Part shown: positions 1 through 6,636 of the stretch, in pieces
Numbering within the stretch: position 1 is the stretch's first letter
How the letters are laid out: each line of letters starts with the position of its first letter
Source of the DNA: JAVBKB01 sp031554275
GTDB lineage: Bacteria; Bacillota; Bacilli; JARBTR01
DNA: 6,881 nt
Assembly: GCA_031554275.1 (NCBI GenBank)
Contig: JAVBKB010000124.1
Location: forward strand, 1-6,881
Reading direction: 5' to 3'
Notes under the pieces: model-generated
Told to the model about the DNA's origin: nothing
What the model saw: only the letters and a program-made list of their open reading frames with translations
The model's database searches: none
Program-made: the position numbers and the translations under genes

Positions 1-239
1 TCCAATTGTTGTACTCGCTCTTTGAGTAAGTCTGTAAGTGTAACAAGTTCAGGTTCAACATATGTAACCGTGACACCGCGCCATTCTTGATATTGTATTT
101 GTGGGACATAGTTAATCAGATTACCAGCATGATTTATAATAAGCTCAAGCCTTCTCTTGGCACTTTCTAGTTCATCAATTTTCACTTGATTTCCTACTAC
201 CTCAGCTTTCAGTGAGCTTATTTCCATATCATAGTTCAT
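1..239 (-). CDS. N-terminal part of a small coiled-coil protein with a W-R-G turn, possibly YwqH/DUF5082-like (runs off the left edge)
   Basis: The frame reads from ATG at 239 down to the window edge: 79 codons without a stop, so the C-terminus is missing. The start is supported by AAGGCGG (247-253) seven bases upstream and an extended -10 promoter further up. Residues 1-35 are charged and heptad-like (segments KIDELESAKRRLELI), predicting a coiled coil. Next come a P-Q-I turn near residue 46, E-W-R-G at 52-55, and a second helix with acidic residues ending KERVQQL. A helix, a W-x-G turn and a second helix recall WXG100/ESX-like proteins, and the arrangement best recalls DUF5082 proteins such as B. 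subtilis YwqH, encoded beside LXG toxins of type VIIb secretion. There is no signal peptide or membrane segment. The family is inferred from pattern memory only; an unrelated hypothetical coiled-coil protein is quite possible. That an ORF starts here is much surer than its identity. Confidence 0.55.
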   Translation of the reverse strand, partial: MNYDMEISSLKAEVVGNQVKIDELESAKRRLELIINHAGNLINYVPQIQYQEWRGVTVTYVEPELVTLTDLLKERVQQL

Positions 240-246
240 CTATACA

Positions 247-253
247 CCGCCTT
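247..253 (-). promoter_or_regulatory. Ribosome binding site deciding the start at 239
   Basis: On the minus strand this reads AAGGCGG, one mismatch from AAGGAGG, with seven bases to the ATG. It favours this ATG over the in-frame ATG four codons later. Confidence 0.5.
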
Positions 254-261
254 TTTAACAT

Positions 262-270
262 ATTATAACA
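262..270 (-). promoter_or_regulatory. Extended -10 promoter for the leftward gene at 1-239
   Basis: Read on the minus strand the bases are TGTTATAAT: a perfect TATAAT with the TG of an extended -10 element, placed just upstream of the AAGGCGG ribosome binding site and the ATG at 239. No good TTGACA lies 16-18 bases further up, which is tolerated in extended -10 promoters. A 7-bp inverted repeat, CTAAATA (274-280) and TATTTAG (296-302), flanks the place where a -35 would sit and could be a regulator site. Confidence 0.45.
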
Positions 271-358
271 CAGCTAAATAAACCATTTTAACTAATATTT
301 AGAGGTCATGGTCTAGCTATTTTCAGATACAACCCAATCCCAATGAAAAAGAGATAAC

Positions 359-392
359 ATCAGGTTTTTGTCAACGTAAACAAGAACCTGAT
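359..392. repeat. 13-bp imperfect inverted repeat (hairpin)
   Basis: The left arm is ATCAGGTTTTTGT (359-371), the loop is 8 bases, and the right arm is ACAAGAACCTGAT (380-392). All 13 positions pair if one T opposite G counts as a wobble in plus-strand RNA. GATAAC occurs immediately outside the left arm (353-358) and again at the right end (390-395). No T-run follows on the plus strand; on the minus strand a T-run begins several bases after the stem, so a leftward terminator is possible but not typical. Confidence 0.55.
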
Positions 393-491
393 AACAGTAA
401 ATGCAATTTGCTGTGGTTAAGGATACAAGCGAGATTATTAAGACAAAATATTCAAGAGTTGATAAGTTATAATCGCAAGACCCTTTTAATC

Positions 492-515
492 CTTCAAAAA
501 TACACATTTTTGAAG
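492..515. repeat. Perfect 10-bp inverted repeat (hairpin)
   Basis: CTTCAAAAAT (492-501), a 4-base loop ACAC, then ATTTTTGAAG (506-515) form a perfect 10-bp stem. It is mostly A-T and is not followed by a T-run on either strand, so it does not look like a standard intrinsic terminator. Its function is unknown. Confidence 0.55.
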
Positions 516-693
516 TTGCCCACTGGCGAGGGAGGCTTTTTGATAGCACTTATCATGATTTTCTTTGTTGGCCCTACTAGAAGTAGTTTTTTAAGCAGGT
601 CTAATGAAAATGCACCAACAAATCCTCGTCTATAATCCCTGCCAGCATTGGTAAACTGATATAATGTAATGAGGAATGTTTCCACCTTATAAA

Positions 694-722
694 GAGACAA
701 GTGGCGCATTCTCATTTATAAT
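694..722 (+). promoter_or_regulatory. Probable sigma-A promoter of phoPR
   Basis: A perfect TATAAT at 717-722 lies 17 bases downstream of GAGACA (694-699), which matches TTGACA at four of six positions. The predicted start is near 729, giving a leader of about 50 bases before the phoP ATG. Other TATAAT hexamers at 468, 631 and 660 have no acceptable -35. I could not identify clear PhoP boxes (tandem TTAACA-like repeats), so autoregulation as in B. subtilis is not shown by the sequence. Confidence 0.45.
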
Positions 723-724
723 AG

Positions 725-739
725 ACTAAACAGTTTAGT
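725..739. promoter_or_regulatory. Palindrome at the predicted phoP transcription start, operator-like
   Basis: ACTAAAC-A-GTTTAGT is a perfect 7-bp inverted repeat about a single central base, starting two bases after the -10 hexamer. The one-base centre suits binding of a dimeric regulator better than an RNA hairpin. A protein bound here would cover the start site and should repress, but the binding protein is unknown. Confidence 0.4.
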
Positions 740-768
740 GGGCCGTTTTTAATGAGTCGCATTTAGCT

Positions 769-775
769 AAAGAGG
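769..775 (+). promoter_or_regulatory. Ribosome binding site of phoP
   Basis: AAAGAGG, close to AAGGAGG, with five bases before the ATG at 781. Confidence 0.55.
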
Positions 776-780
776 TTAAT

Positions 781-1488
781 ATGAAAAAGAAAATTCTTGT
801 TGTTGACGATGAATTTTCAATCGTCACATTACTTCAGTACAACTTGGAGCAAGGTGGTTACGATGTTATTGTCGCAAATGATGGAGAGTCCGGAATGAGG
901 GCTGTGTATGAACAGCAACCAGACCTCATTATATTAGATATTATGTTGCCGATAATGGACGGGATAGAAGTGTGTAAGAAACTTCGCCAGAATAAGGTAT
1001 TTACCCCGATTCTAATCCTTTCGGCTAAAGTAGAGGAGTTTGATAAGATTATCGGTCTTGAACTAGGTGCAGATGATTATATTACCAAGCCTTTTAGTCC
1101 AAGGGAACTAATGGCGCGAGTCAAAGCACTACTACGCCGGGTTGAATTCTTGCAATCGAGTGAAGTTGTTGTGCTTGATGAAAATGTCATTGTCGTAGCT
1201 GACCTTGAAGTTCGCCTCGATGAGTACTTGGCTACCTTTCGGAAGGAACCACTGGAACTGACGAGAAAGGAATTTGAACTATTGCGTTATTTGGTAGAAC
1301 GACGCGGAAAAGTACTTAGCCGCGATGTGCTACTGAAAAACGTATGGGACTACTCTTTCATTGGGGATACCCGAATTGTTGATGTTCATATTAGTAATTT
1401 ACGCGATAAGATTGAAGAGGACACAAAGAACCCTAAATATATTAAAACGATTCGAGGAATCGGTTACAAATTAGAAGGACTGGTGTAA
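781..1488 (+). CDS. phoP: Phosphate-response regulator PhoP (OmpR family)
   Basis: This cytoplasmic DNA-binding response regulator is phosphorylated by PhoR and controls genes of the phosphate-starvation (Pho) regulon. The 235 residues match the family's usual length. The receiver domain covers about 3-118: acidic pair D9/D10, phospho-acceptor D53 (in ILDIMLP), switch serine S81, aromatic Y100 and K103 of ITKPF. The phrase EEFDKIIGLELGADDYITKP is close to B. subtilis PhoP. An acidic linker of about 20 residues follows, then an OmpR-type winged helix (about 138-233) with LTRKEFELLRYL, the recognition-helix segment DTRIVDVHISNLRDKI and the wing IKTIRGIGYKLE. Adjacency to phoR and polA, as in Bacillus, separates it from the paralogue WalR. 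Its stop TAA shares one base with the phoR ATG, so the two are probably translationally coupled. The switch residue is serine where B. subtilis PhoP, as I recall it, has threonine; both are common. Confidence 0.95.
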   Translation: MKKKILVVDDEFSIVTLLQYNLEQGGYDVIVANDGESGMRAVYEQQPDLIILDIMLPIMDGIEVCKKLRQNKVFTPILILSAKVEEFDKIIGLELGADDYITKPFSPRELMARVKALLRRVEFLQSSEVVVLDENVIVVADLEVRLDEYLATFRKEPLELTRKEFELLRYLVERRGKVLSRDVLLKNVWDYSFIGDTRIVDVHISNLRDKIEEDTKNPKYIKTIRGIGYKLEGLV

Positions 1489-2912
1489 TGAGTAGATTAC
1501 AGAGAAAGCTGTTTCTAGAGATTATTCTTGTTGTTGTGATCATTTTCACCATGTTTGGCTTTTTGACAGGGGCAATTATTTATGATCGCGTTCCGCGTGA
1601 GCTGCTTTTGATGATTTGGCTTGTTTCGGCGCTGTGTGCCATCGCATTAATTGTGACGAGTATTTACTTTATTCACAAAATGACCGCTCAATTAGTGTCG
1701 CCAATTTCAGGTGCAATCGATGTGGCGGAAGAATTGATGAATGGTAATTATCGGGTACGGTCGTATGATGAAGATTTTGACGATGATAGCCAATTAGGCC
1801 GTTCGATCAATCAATTGGCAAAACGCTTACTTGAGCTTAAAGTGTCGAATGATATTCAACGAGACCGGATGGAGACATTGATTGAGAATGTGAGTAATGG
1901 CCTCTTGCTAGTAGATGAAAAAGGCTTTGTTTCTCTTGTAAATGCGAGCTATCGGAAAATGTTCGTGCTGGATGAAGAAGCTTTGAATCTTCCTTTTTAT
2001 AAAGCAATCAAGCAACGTGAAGTGACTGCGTTAATCGAAAATGTCTATCGTGGTGAACGCCGCATTGTTTCAGAAATGGAGCAAGATGCACGGATATATC
2101 ACATTGTTGGAGATCCGATTTTCAATGATGAGGGCGAGTGGAAAGGCGTACTTGTCGCTGTGCAAGATATTAGTGAGCTCAAGAATTTTGAGAAAATGCG
2201 CAAAGAGTTCGTTGCCAATGTGTCACATGAACTGAAAACGCCAGTCACATCGCTCAAGGGGTTTGCTGAAACGCTACTCGATGGTGCGAAGAATGATCCA
2301 GAGACTTTGACGAATTTTTTACATATTATTTTGACCGAAAGTGATCGTTTGCAAATTTTGATTGATGATCTTCTTGAATTATCGAAGATTGAGAACAGTG
2401 GCATGGAGTTACATATTGATGAAGTGGAAATGGTTTCGCTCATTAAACAATGTTGTTCTATTGTTCGGATGAAAGCGAAGGAAAAACAGATTACGCTCCT
2501 ATTTGATCATGAGACGGAGAGTGTTCATTTATTTGCTGATAGTCTACGCCTTAATCAAGTCGTGCTCAATTTGATATCGAATGCAATTTCTTATACCCCA
2601 GAAAATGGATGTGTCACAATTCAGCTGACTACGTTTGAAAATCAGTTGAAACTCGAAGTGATTGATACTGGAATTGGCATTGATCAGGCGCATTTTCCAC
2701 GCATCTTTGAGCGCTTTTACCGTGTTGATAAGGCGAGGAGTCGGAGTGAGGGTGGTACTGGACTCGGGCTGGCGATTGTCAAGCATATTGTCGAGGCACA
2801 TCAGGGGTCTGTTCAGGTAGAGAGTGAAATTGGAAAGGGGTCTACTTTTTCAGTGACCATTCCGAAAATGCAGAACCGCGAGCGTTATTGTGTCAATGAG
2901 GCAACCGGCTAA
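1488..2912 (+). CDS. phoR: Phosphate sensor histidine kinase PhoR/PnpS, short form without extracytoplasmic domain
   Basis: This membrane histidine kinase and partner of PhoP autophosphorylates under phosphate limitation. Domain order in the 474 residues: helix 1 (about 9-31), helix 2 (about 39-62), HAMP (about 64-118), PAS (about 125-230), DHp with phospho-acceptor H247 in SHELKTP, and the catalytic ATPase with N box (N361, N365), DTGIG (393-397), F box FPRIFERFYRVD (403-414) and GGTGLGL (422-428). All catalytic motifs are intact. Only about seven residues separate the helices, whereas B. subtilis PhoR (about 579 residues) has a roughly 100-residue extracellular domain there; this explains the shorter length. 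Studies in B. subtilis indicate that the cytoplasmic part suffices for the phosphate response, so the protein is probably functional. The ATG overlaps the phoP stop (TAATG), with AAGGA eight bases upstream inside phoP. It could be a kinase of another system, but position and partner argue for PhoR. Confidence 0.92.
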   Translation: MSRLQRKLFLEIILVVVIIFTMFGFLTGAIIYDRVPRELLLMIWLVSALCAIALIVTSIYFIHKMTAQLVSPISGAIDVAEELMNGNYRVRSYDEDFDDDSQLGRSINQLAKRLLELKVSNDIQRDRMETLIENVSNGLLLVDEKGFVSLVNASYRKMFVLDEEALNLPFYKAIKQREVTALIENVYRGERRIVSEMEQDARIYHIVGDPIFNDEGEWKGVLVAVQDISELKNFEKMRKEFVANVSHELKTPVTSLKGFAETLLDGAKNDPETLTNFLHIILTESDRLQILIDDLLELSKIENSGMELHIDEVEMVSLIKQCCSIVRMKAKEKQITLLFDHETESVHLFADSLRLNQVVLNLISNAISYTPENGCVTIQLTTFENQLKLEVIDTGIGIDQAHFPRIFERFYRVDKARSRSEGGTGLGLAIVKHIVEAHQGSVQVESEIGKGSTFSVTIPKMQNRERYCVNEATG

Positions 2913-3024
2913 TTGCCCTGCATCGCTAGACTAACTGTTGGCTACTGACCGCAAGTTGTTGATTAAAATGAATGCAAGCCGCGGAATAGACATGCTATTT
3001 CGCGAGATAGGCGAGTTAATATTT

Positions 3025-3030
3025 GGAGGA
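3025..3030 (+). promoter_or_regulatory. Ribosome binding site of polA
   Basis: GGAGGA, the strongest Shine-Dalgarno sequence in the window, lies five bases before the ATG at 3036. The 123-bp gap after phoR has no obvious terminator. The only -10-like match is TAAAAT (2964-2969), without a -35 at normal spacing, so polA may be partly read from the phoPR transcript. Confidence 0.6.
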
Positions 3031-3035
3031 TAAAA

Positions 3036-5675
3036 ATGACAAAAAAACTAGTGTTAATAGATGGATTTAGTATTGCTTTTCGAGCTTTCTATGCAGTACC
3101 GCTTTTGACAAATACCAAGGGGTTACATACAAACGCAATTTACGGGTTTGTGAATATATTGAATAAAATTTTGCAAGAGGAGAAACCGACGCATGTAATG
3201 GTTGCTTTTGATGCAGGGAAAACGACTTTTCGGAATGAAATTTTCACTGAATATAAAGGCGGGAGGGCGGAAACGCCTAGTGAGTTGTCTGAGCAATTTC
3301 CGTTTATTCGTGAATTGCTGGAGGCGAGTGGTGTATCACATTATGAACTCCCGCGATTTGAGGCGGACGATATTATTGGAACGCTGGCTACGACAGCAGA
3401 ACAAGCTGGTTTTGAAGTGACGATCGTATCTGGTGATCGTGATTTAACGCAATTGGCATCAGACAAGACAACGGTGCGTATCACGAAAAAAGGGTTTACT
3501 GAGACGGATGATTACACGCCAGAATTTGTGATGGATAAGTATGGTATTACCCCAGCTCAGATTGTTGATCTGAAGGGACTCATGGGTGATTCCTCTGATA
3601 ATATTCCAGGTGTTCCAGGCGTTGGTGAAAAAACTGGATTGAAATTGCTACTTGCACATGGTTCGGTCGAAGCGGTACTGGATGCAACAGATCAAATTAG
3701 CGGCAAGAAACTCGTAGAAAATCTAACGAATTTCCGTGAGCAGGCGATATTGAGTAAACAACTAGCGACGATTATCAAGGATGCGCCGGTGACTGTTGAA
3801 TTAGATACACTGGCTTATAGCGGGGTGCAAGGGGAAAAATTACGGAATTTTTATCGTGACCTCGGGATGACTTCACTACTGAAAAAACTAGATGGTGAAG
3901 GATTTGAGAGCGATACAATAGCTACAGAATTGCAGGATGCTCGCTATTCAATTGCCACTGAAATAACAGCGGAACTATTTTCATCTAAGGAAACTGCCCT
4001 TTTTATTGAGGTATTGGATGACAATTACTATACAGGCGCAATCATTGGGATAGCGGTTGCAAGCGAAGAGCATACGCATTATTTGCCACTTGAACTTGTG
4101 AAACAATCAGCGGTATTTAGAGAATGGGCAGAAAACCAAAATGCAAACAAAGTTGTGTTTGATGCGAAAAAGTGCATCGTTGTGATGAAGCGATTAGGGA
4201 TACAGTTGCAGGGTGTTTGTTTTGATGCGTTATTAGCGTCTTATATTTTTAACCCCGGTGAAAAAATGGAGGACTTTGCGTCGCTCGCACGTCCTTTTTA
4301 TCAAGATGCAATTCAGTCAGACGAGCAGTTTTACGGAAAGGGTGCCAAGCTGAAGATACCCGCGGAGGCGCTACTCGGTGAACATATTGCGCGAAAAGCA
4401 ATTGCACTTTCTGCGATTTATCAGCCAATTGTCACGGCTTTAGAGGAGAATCAACAATATAAGTTGCTTTCAGATTTAGAATTGCCGCTGGCACTGATTC
4501 TTGCTGAAATGGAATGGCGCGGCATTACCGTTGAAGCGTCAAGACTAGAGGAAATGGGGATAGATCTTGAGTGGCGGTTGAAGGAAATTGAGGCCAATAT
4601 TTATGAGCACGCTGGCGAGGCTTTCAATATTGCTTCACCAAAACAGCTAGGCGTTATCTTGTTTGAGAAGCTTGGTCTGCCATCTTCAAAGAAAACAAAA
4701 ACCGGATTTTCTACTTCAGCTGAAGTGCTCGATGAGCTAGCGCCAAAACATCCAATTGTGGCAGAAATTCTGCTCTATCGTCAACTAAGTAAGTTGCAAT
4801 CCACCTATGTAGAGGGATTGCTGAAGGTGATCCATGAAGACGGTAAGGTGCATACGCGGTTCAACCAAGCATTAACGCAGACTGGTCGGTTAAGTTCGAT
4901 TGACCCTAACTTGCAAAATATTCCAATCAGGTTAGAAGAGGGACGTAAGATTCGGGAAGCCTTTATACCATCTGAACCTGGGTGGTTGATCGTGGCGGCT
5001 GACTACTCGCAAATTGAGCTTCGGGTGCTAGCACATATTGCCGGAGATGAAGGACTGATTGCCGCATTCCGTGATGAAATGGATATTCATACGAAAACAG
5101 CAATGGATGTGTTTGGTGTTGAAGCGGAAGCAGTGACGGCTGATATGCGGCGCCAGGCAAAGGCTGTCAACTTCGGTATTGTCTATGGGATTAGCGACTA
5201 CGGTTTATCACAAAATCTTGGGATTACGCGCCGTGAAGCGAAAGAATTCATTGAGAAGTATTTTGAGACGTTTCCGGGTGTGCAGGACTATATGAAGGAT
5301 ATTGTCCTTGAGACAAAGAAAAATGGTTATGTGACAACGCTACTTCAGCGGAGACGATATATTCCGGATATCAATAGTCGCAATTTCAATTTAAGAGGAT
5401 TTGCCGAAAGAACAGCGATGAATACGCCTATTCAGGGTAGTGCGGCTGATATTATTAAACTAGCCATGATTCGCATGGAGGCAAGGCTCGCGAAGGAGAA
5501 TTTGCAAGCGAAGATGCTGATTCAGGTCCATGATGAACTCGTATTTGAAGCACCAGAGGCGGAGCTTGAGTTATTGAAGCAAATTATCCCTGAGGAAATG
5601 GGTAATGCGATTGATTTAGTTGTCCCGTTGAAGGCAGATTTTGCTTTCGGTAAATCTTGGTATGAAGCAAAGTAG
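3036..5675 (+). CDS. polA: DNA polymerase I (5' nuclease plus polymerase; inactive 3'-5' exonuclease domain)
   Basis: Fills gaps in excision repair and removes RNA primers of Okazaki fragments. The 879 residues match the Bacillus family (about 880). The 5' nuclease domain (about 1-290) has acidic residues D9, D59, E109, D111/D112, D134/D136 and D185/D188, and the helix-hairpin-helix PGVPGVGEKT (191-200). The middle domain (about 300-470) is a degenerate proofreading exonuclease: by hand alignment the E. coli carboxylates D355, E357, D424 and D501 correspond to I324, V326, C380 and about K454/A455, as in B. stearothermophilus Pol I. The polymerase domain (about 475-879) has motif A DYSQIELR with D656, motif B RRQAKAVNFGIVYG (K709, F713, Y717) and motif C VHDE with D833. 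F713 sits at the position that sets dideoxynucleotide discrimination; Phe is usual in this branch. No frameshift or missing catalytic residue is seen. The usual downstream neighbour mutM is absent. Confidence 0.97.
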   Translation: MTKKLVLIDGFSIAFRAFYAVPLLTNTKGLHTNAIYGFVNILNKILQEEKPTHVMVAFDAGKTTFRNEIFTEYKGGRAETPSELSEQFPFIRELLEASGVSHYELPRFEADDIIGTLATTAEQAGFEVTIVSGDRDLTQLASDKTTVRITKKGFTETDDYTPEFVMDKYGITPAQIVDLKGLMGDSSDNIPGVPGVGEKTGLKLLLAHGSVEAVLDATDQISGKKLVENLTNFREQAILSKQLATIIKDAPVTVELDTLAYSGVQGEKLRNFYRDLGMTSLLKKLDGEGFESDTIATELQDARYSIATEITAELFSSKETALFIEVLDDNYYTGAIIGIAVASEEHTHYLPLELVKQSAVFREWAENQNANKVVFDAKKCIVVMKRLGIQLQGVCFDALLASYIFNPGEKMEDFASLARPFYQDAIQSDEQFYGKGAKLKIPAEALLGEHIARKAIALSAIYQPIVTALEENQQYKLLSDLELPLALILAEMEWRGITVEASRLEEMGIDLEWRLKEIEANIYEHAGEAFNIASPKQLGVILFEKLGLPSSKKTKTGFSTSAEVLDELAPKHPIVAEILLYRQLSKLQSTYVEGLLKVIHEDGKVHTRFNQALTQTGRLSSIDPNLQNIPIRLEEGRKIREAFIPSEPGWLIVAADYSQIELRVLAHIAGDEGLIAAFRDEMDIHTKTAMDVFGVEAEAVTADMRRQAKAVNFGIVYGISDYGLSQNLGITRREAKEFIEKYFETFPGVQDYMKDIVLETKKNGYVTTLLQRRRYIPDINSRNFNLRGFAERTAMNTPIQGSAADIIKLAMIRMEARLAKENLQAKMLIQVHDELVFEAPEAELELLKQIIPEEMGNAIDLVVPLKADFAFGKSWYEAK

Positions 5676-5698
5676 TCGTGCGTTGGGCGGACTAAACA

Positions 5699-5819
5699 AG
5701 TGAAAGTAGTTACATTGCCGTTTATCCAATAACAGGTTGGTGGAAAGCAAGAACAAACTTAAAAAAAATACGATTCAACAGTGAGATATTCACTTATACT
5801 GTCCAAACTCAAATTTTAA
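5699..5819 (+). pseudogene. Short frameshifted fragment resembling the C-terminal tail of a subtilase (S8)-type protein
   Basis: Twenty-odd bases after the polA stop a frame opens with no start codon and reads YIAVYPITGWWKART then NLKK, up to a run of eight A (5761-5768). Beyond the run, the next frame over reads KYDSTVRYSLILS and then stops at 5817-5819. With seven A the two halves join as NLKK-YDSTVRYSLILS, suggesting a single-base insertion in the homopolymer. I associate GWWK followed about 15 residues later by RYSLI with the tails of large subtilase-type proteins that partner AAA ATPases (IetS-like); this is recollection, not a search result. The fragment has no start, no catalytic triad and only about 35 residues, so it is a remnant. 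In the original frame, translation continues into the membrane-protein fragment downstream, probably by chance. Confidence 0.4.
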
Positions 5820-6523
5820 AAGGAGTTGAAGCTCAAAACGGAACTCTTACTCCAGATCAAACTTCAAGCTTAGCGATGCCAATTACAAAAAAGATTACTT
5901 ACTATAATGAAATTGGAACAAAAAGCATGAATGGAAATGCGCCAGTACCATTATTTCAGCCAGTGTGGATAGCAATTATGGTTGGAGCAATTCTCTTTTT
6001 CTTCGTGTCAAAAAAGCTTGTCATATTTAATCAAAAAGAAAAGCTAAAGACAATGCTTTTACAAATTTGTTTAAGTGCAGTCGTTGCCCTTTTTGTAGGA
6101 TTTGGTTTAACGTGGCTTGCAGAAAATATGCTTGGAATTGCCATTCCTGATTTCTTATCAGTATCCCTATTTCTTTCACTTTCCTGTTTCGCTTTTATAG
6201 TAATGATTGCATCAGTGTTACTATGGACAGGATTTGGTGGTATTGGTATCTTTGCTTTTCTGATGTTCTTTAGCGCACCACTTTTATCTTTAGCACCTGA
6301 ATTTATGCCATCTTTTTATGAAAATTGGATTTACCCTTGGCTTCCAATGCGTTTCATGGTCGATGGTTTAAGAGATTTATTATTCTTTGAAAATGGAACT
6401 TACTTAGCGAATTCGATTACTGTAATGGTGTGTATCTGCTTGGTGAGACCGCTAGTTATTCTAGCTTCATTGTTAAAAAAGTCAAACTCAAGTGATGGAG
6501 TTCCTGCCAAGCCAATCAAATAA
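5804..6523 (+). pseudogene. Headless C-terminal part of a YhgE/Pip-like (ABC-2 type) membrane protein
   Basis: The first ATG in frame is at 5876 (215 codons to the stop), but nothing resembling a ribosome binding site precedes it and family-like sequence (QTQILKGVEAQNGTLTPDQ) continues upstream without any ATG, GTG or TTG start. Full YhgE/Pip proteins have an N-terminal helix, a long extracellular region and then a C-terminal membrane block; only the last part is here. Counted from ATG 5876, five hydrophobic segments lie at about 27-45, 59-82, 93-117, 118-140 and 179-200. The end of a loop, YPWLPMRFMVDGLRDLLFF (153-171), matches the P-x-x-P-M-x-x-x-x-G-x-R signature of such permease-like proteins. 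It is visibly more A+T-rich than polA. The neighbouring convergent TetR-type gene would suit an efflux or export role for the intact ancestor. If translated from 5876 it might still insert in the membrane, but function is doubtful. Confidence 0.6.
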
Positions 6524-6636
6524 GTATAGTCAAGGTAATCTCCTTGCAGTAGCTCATGGACAAACCCACGGTTAAATACCTAATTCAAGGTAAATGAAAC
6601 AGATGAATAACAACCACATCATGAGCAATAAATTAC

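Larger units (their letters stand above)
240..780. other. Long stretch without a convincing gene between the leftward gene and phoP
   Basis: About 540 A+T-rich bases separate two divergent genes. Short overlapping open frames exist on both strands (for example 313-549 and 494-715 minus, 408-635 plus), but none has a ribosome binding site, they overlap each other, and I recognise no family in them. The stretch does contain structure: a 13-bp hairpin with one G-U pair (359-392), a perfect 10-bp hairpin (492-515), a short 5-bp stem followed by six T (554-572), and the promoter and palindrome next to phoP. In Bacillus the gene upstream of phoP is usually mdh (malate dehydrogenase); no trace of it is visible. 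The stretch may be the residue of a deleted or rearranged region, which is inference. Confidence 0.5.

Noticed and set aside
313..549. Minus-strand open frame of 78 codons with a hydrophobic middle
   Set aside because: It overlaps other frames and the 13-bp hairpin, has no ribosome binding site, and its hydrophobicity can arise from A+T-rich sequence.
554..572. CTACT-AGA-AGTAG followed by six T, terminator-like
   Set aside because: A five-base stem with a three-base loop is too weak, and no gene ends upstream on this strand.
408..635. Plus-strand open frame of 75 codons in the upstream gap
   Set aside because: It has no ribosome binding site, overlaps two minus-strand open frames, contains the 10-bp hairpin, and shows no recognisable family.
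494..715. Minus-strand open frame of 73 codons
   Set aside because: It has no ribosome binding site before its ATG, lies over the predicted phoP promoter, and has no recognisable domain.
725..750. The phoP palindrome read as a terminator because TTTTT follows
   Set aside because: The one-base centre cannot form a tight RNA hairpin with the full stem, and the T-run is several bases away.
3350..4420. Loss of proofreading carboxylates in PolA as a novelty
   Set aside because: Degenerate 3'-5' exonuclease domains are the norm in Bacillus-type DNA polymerase I.
4963..5160. Minus-strand open frame inside polA
   Set aside because: It is antisense to the highly conserved polymerase motif A region and is a shadow of polA.
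6531..6546. CAAGG-TAATCT-CCTTG hairpin just after the membrane-protein fragment
   Set aside because: The stem is only five bases and no T-run follows; the 13-bp stem at 6637-6681 is a far better terminator.
6495..6575. Alternative frame reading MEFLPSQSNKYSQGNLLAV as a frameshifted continuation
   Set aside because: It is short, not recognised, and the existing stop at 6521 gives a plausible C-terminus for the membrane fragment.
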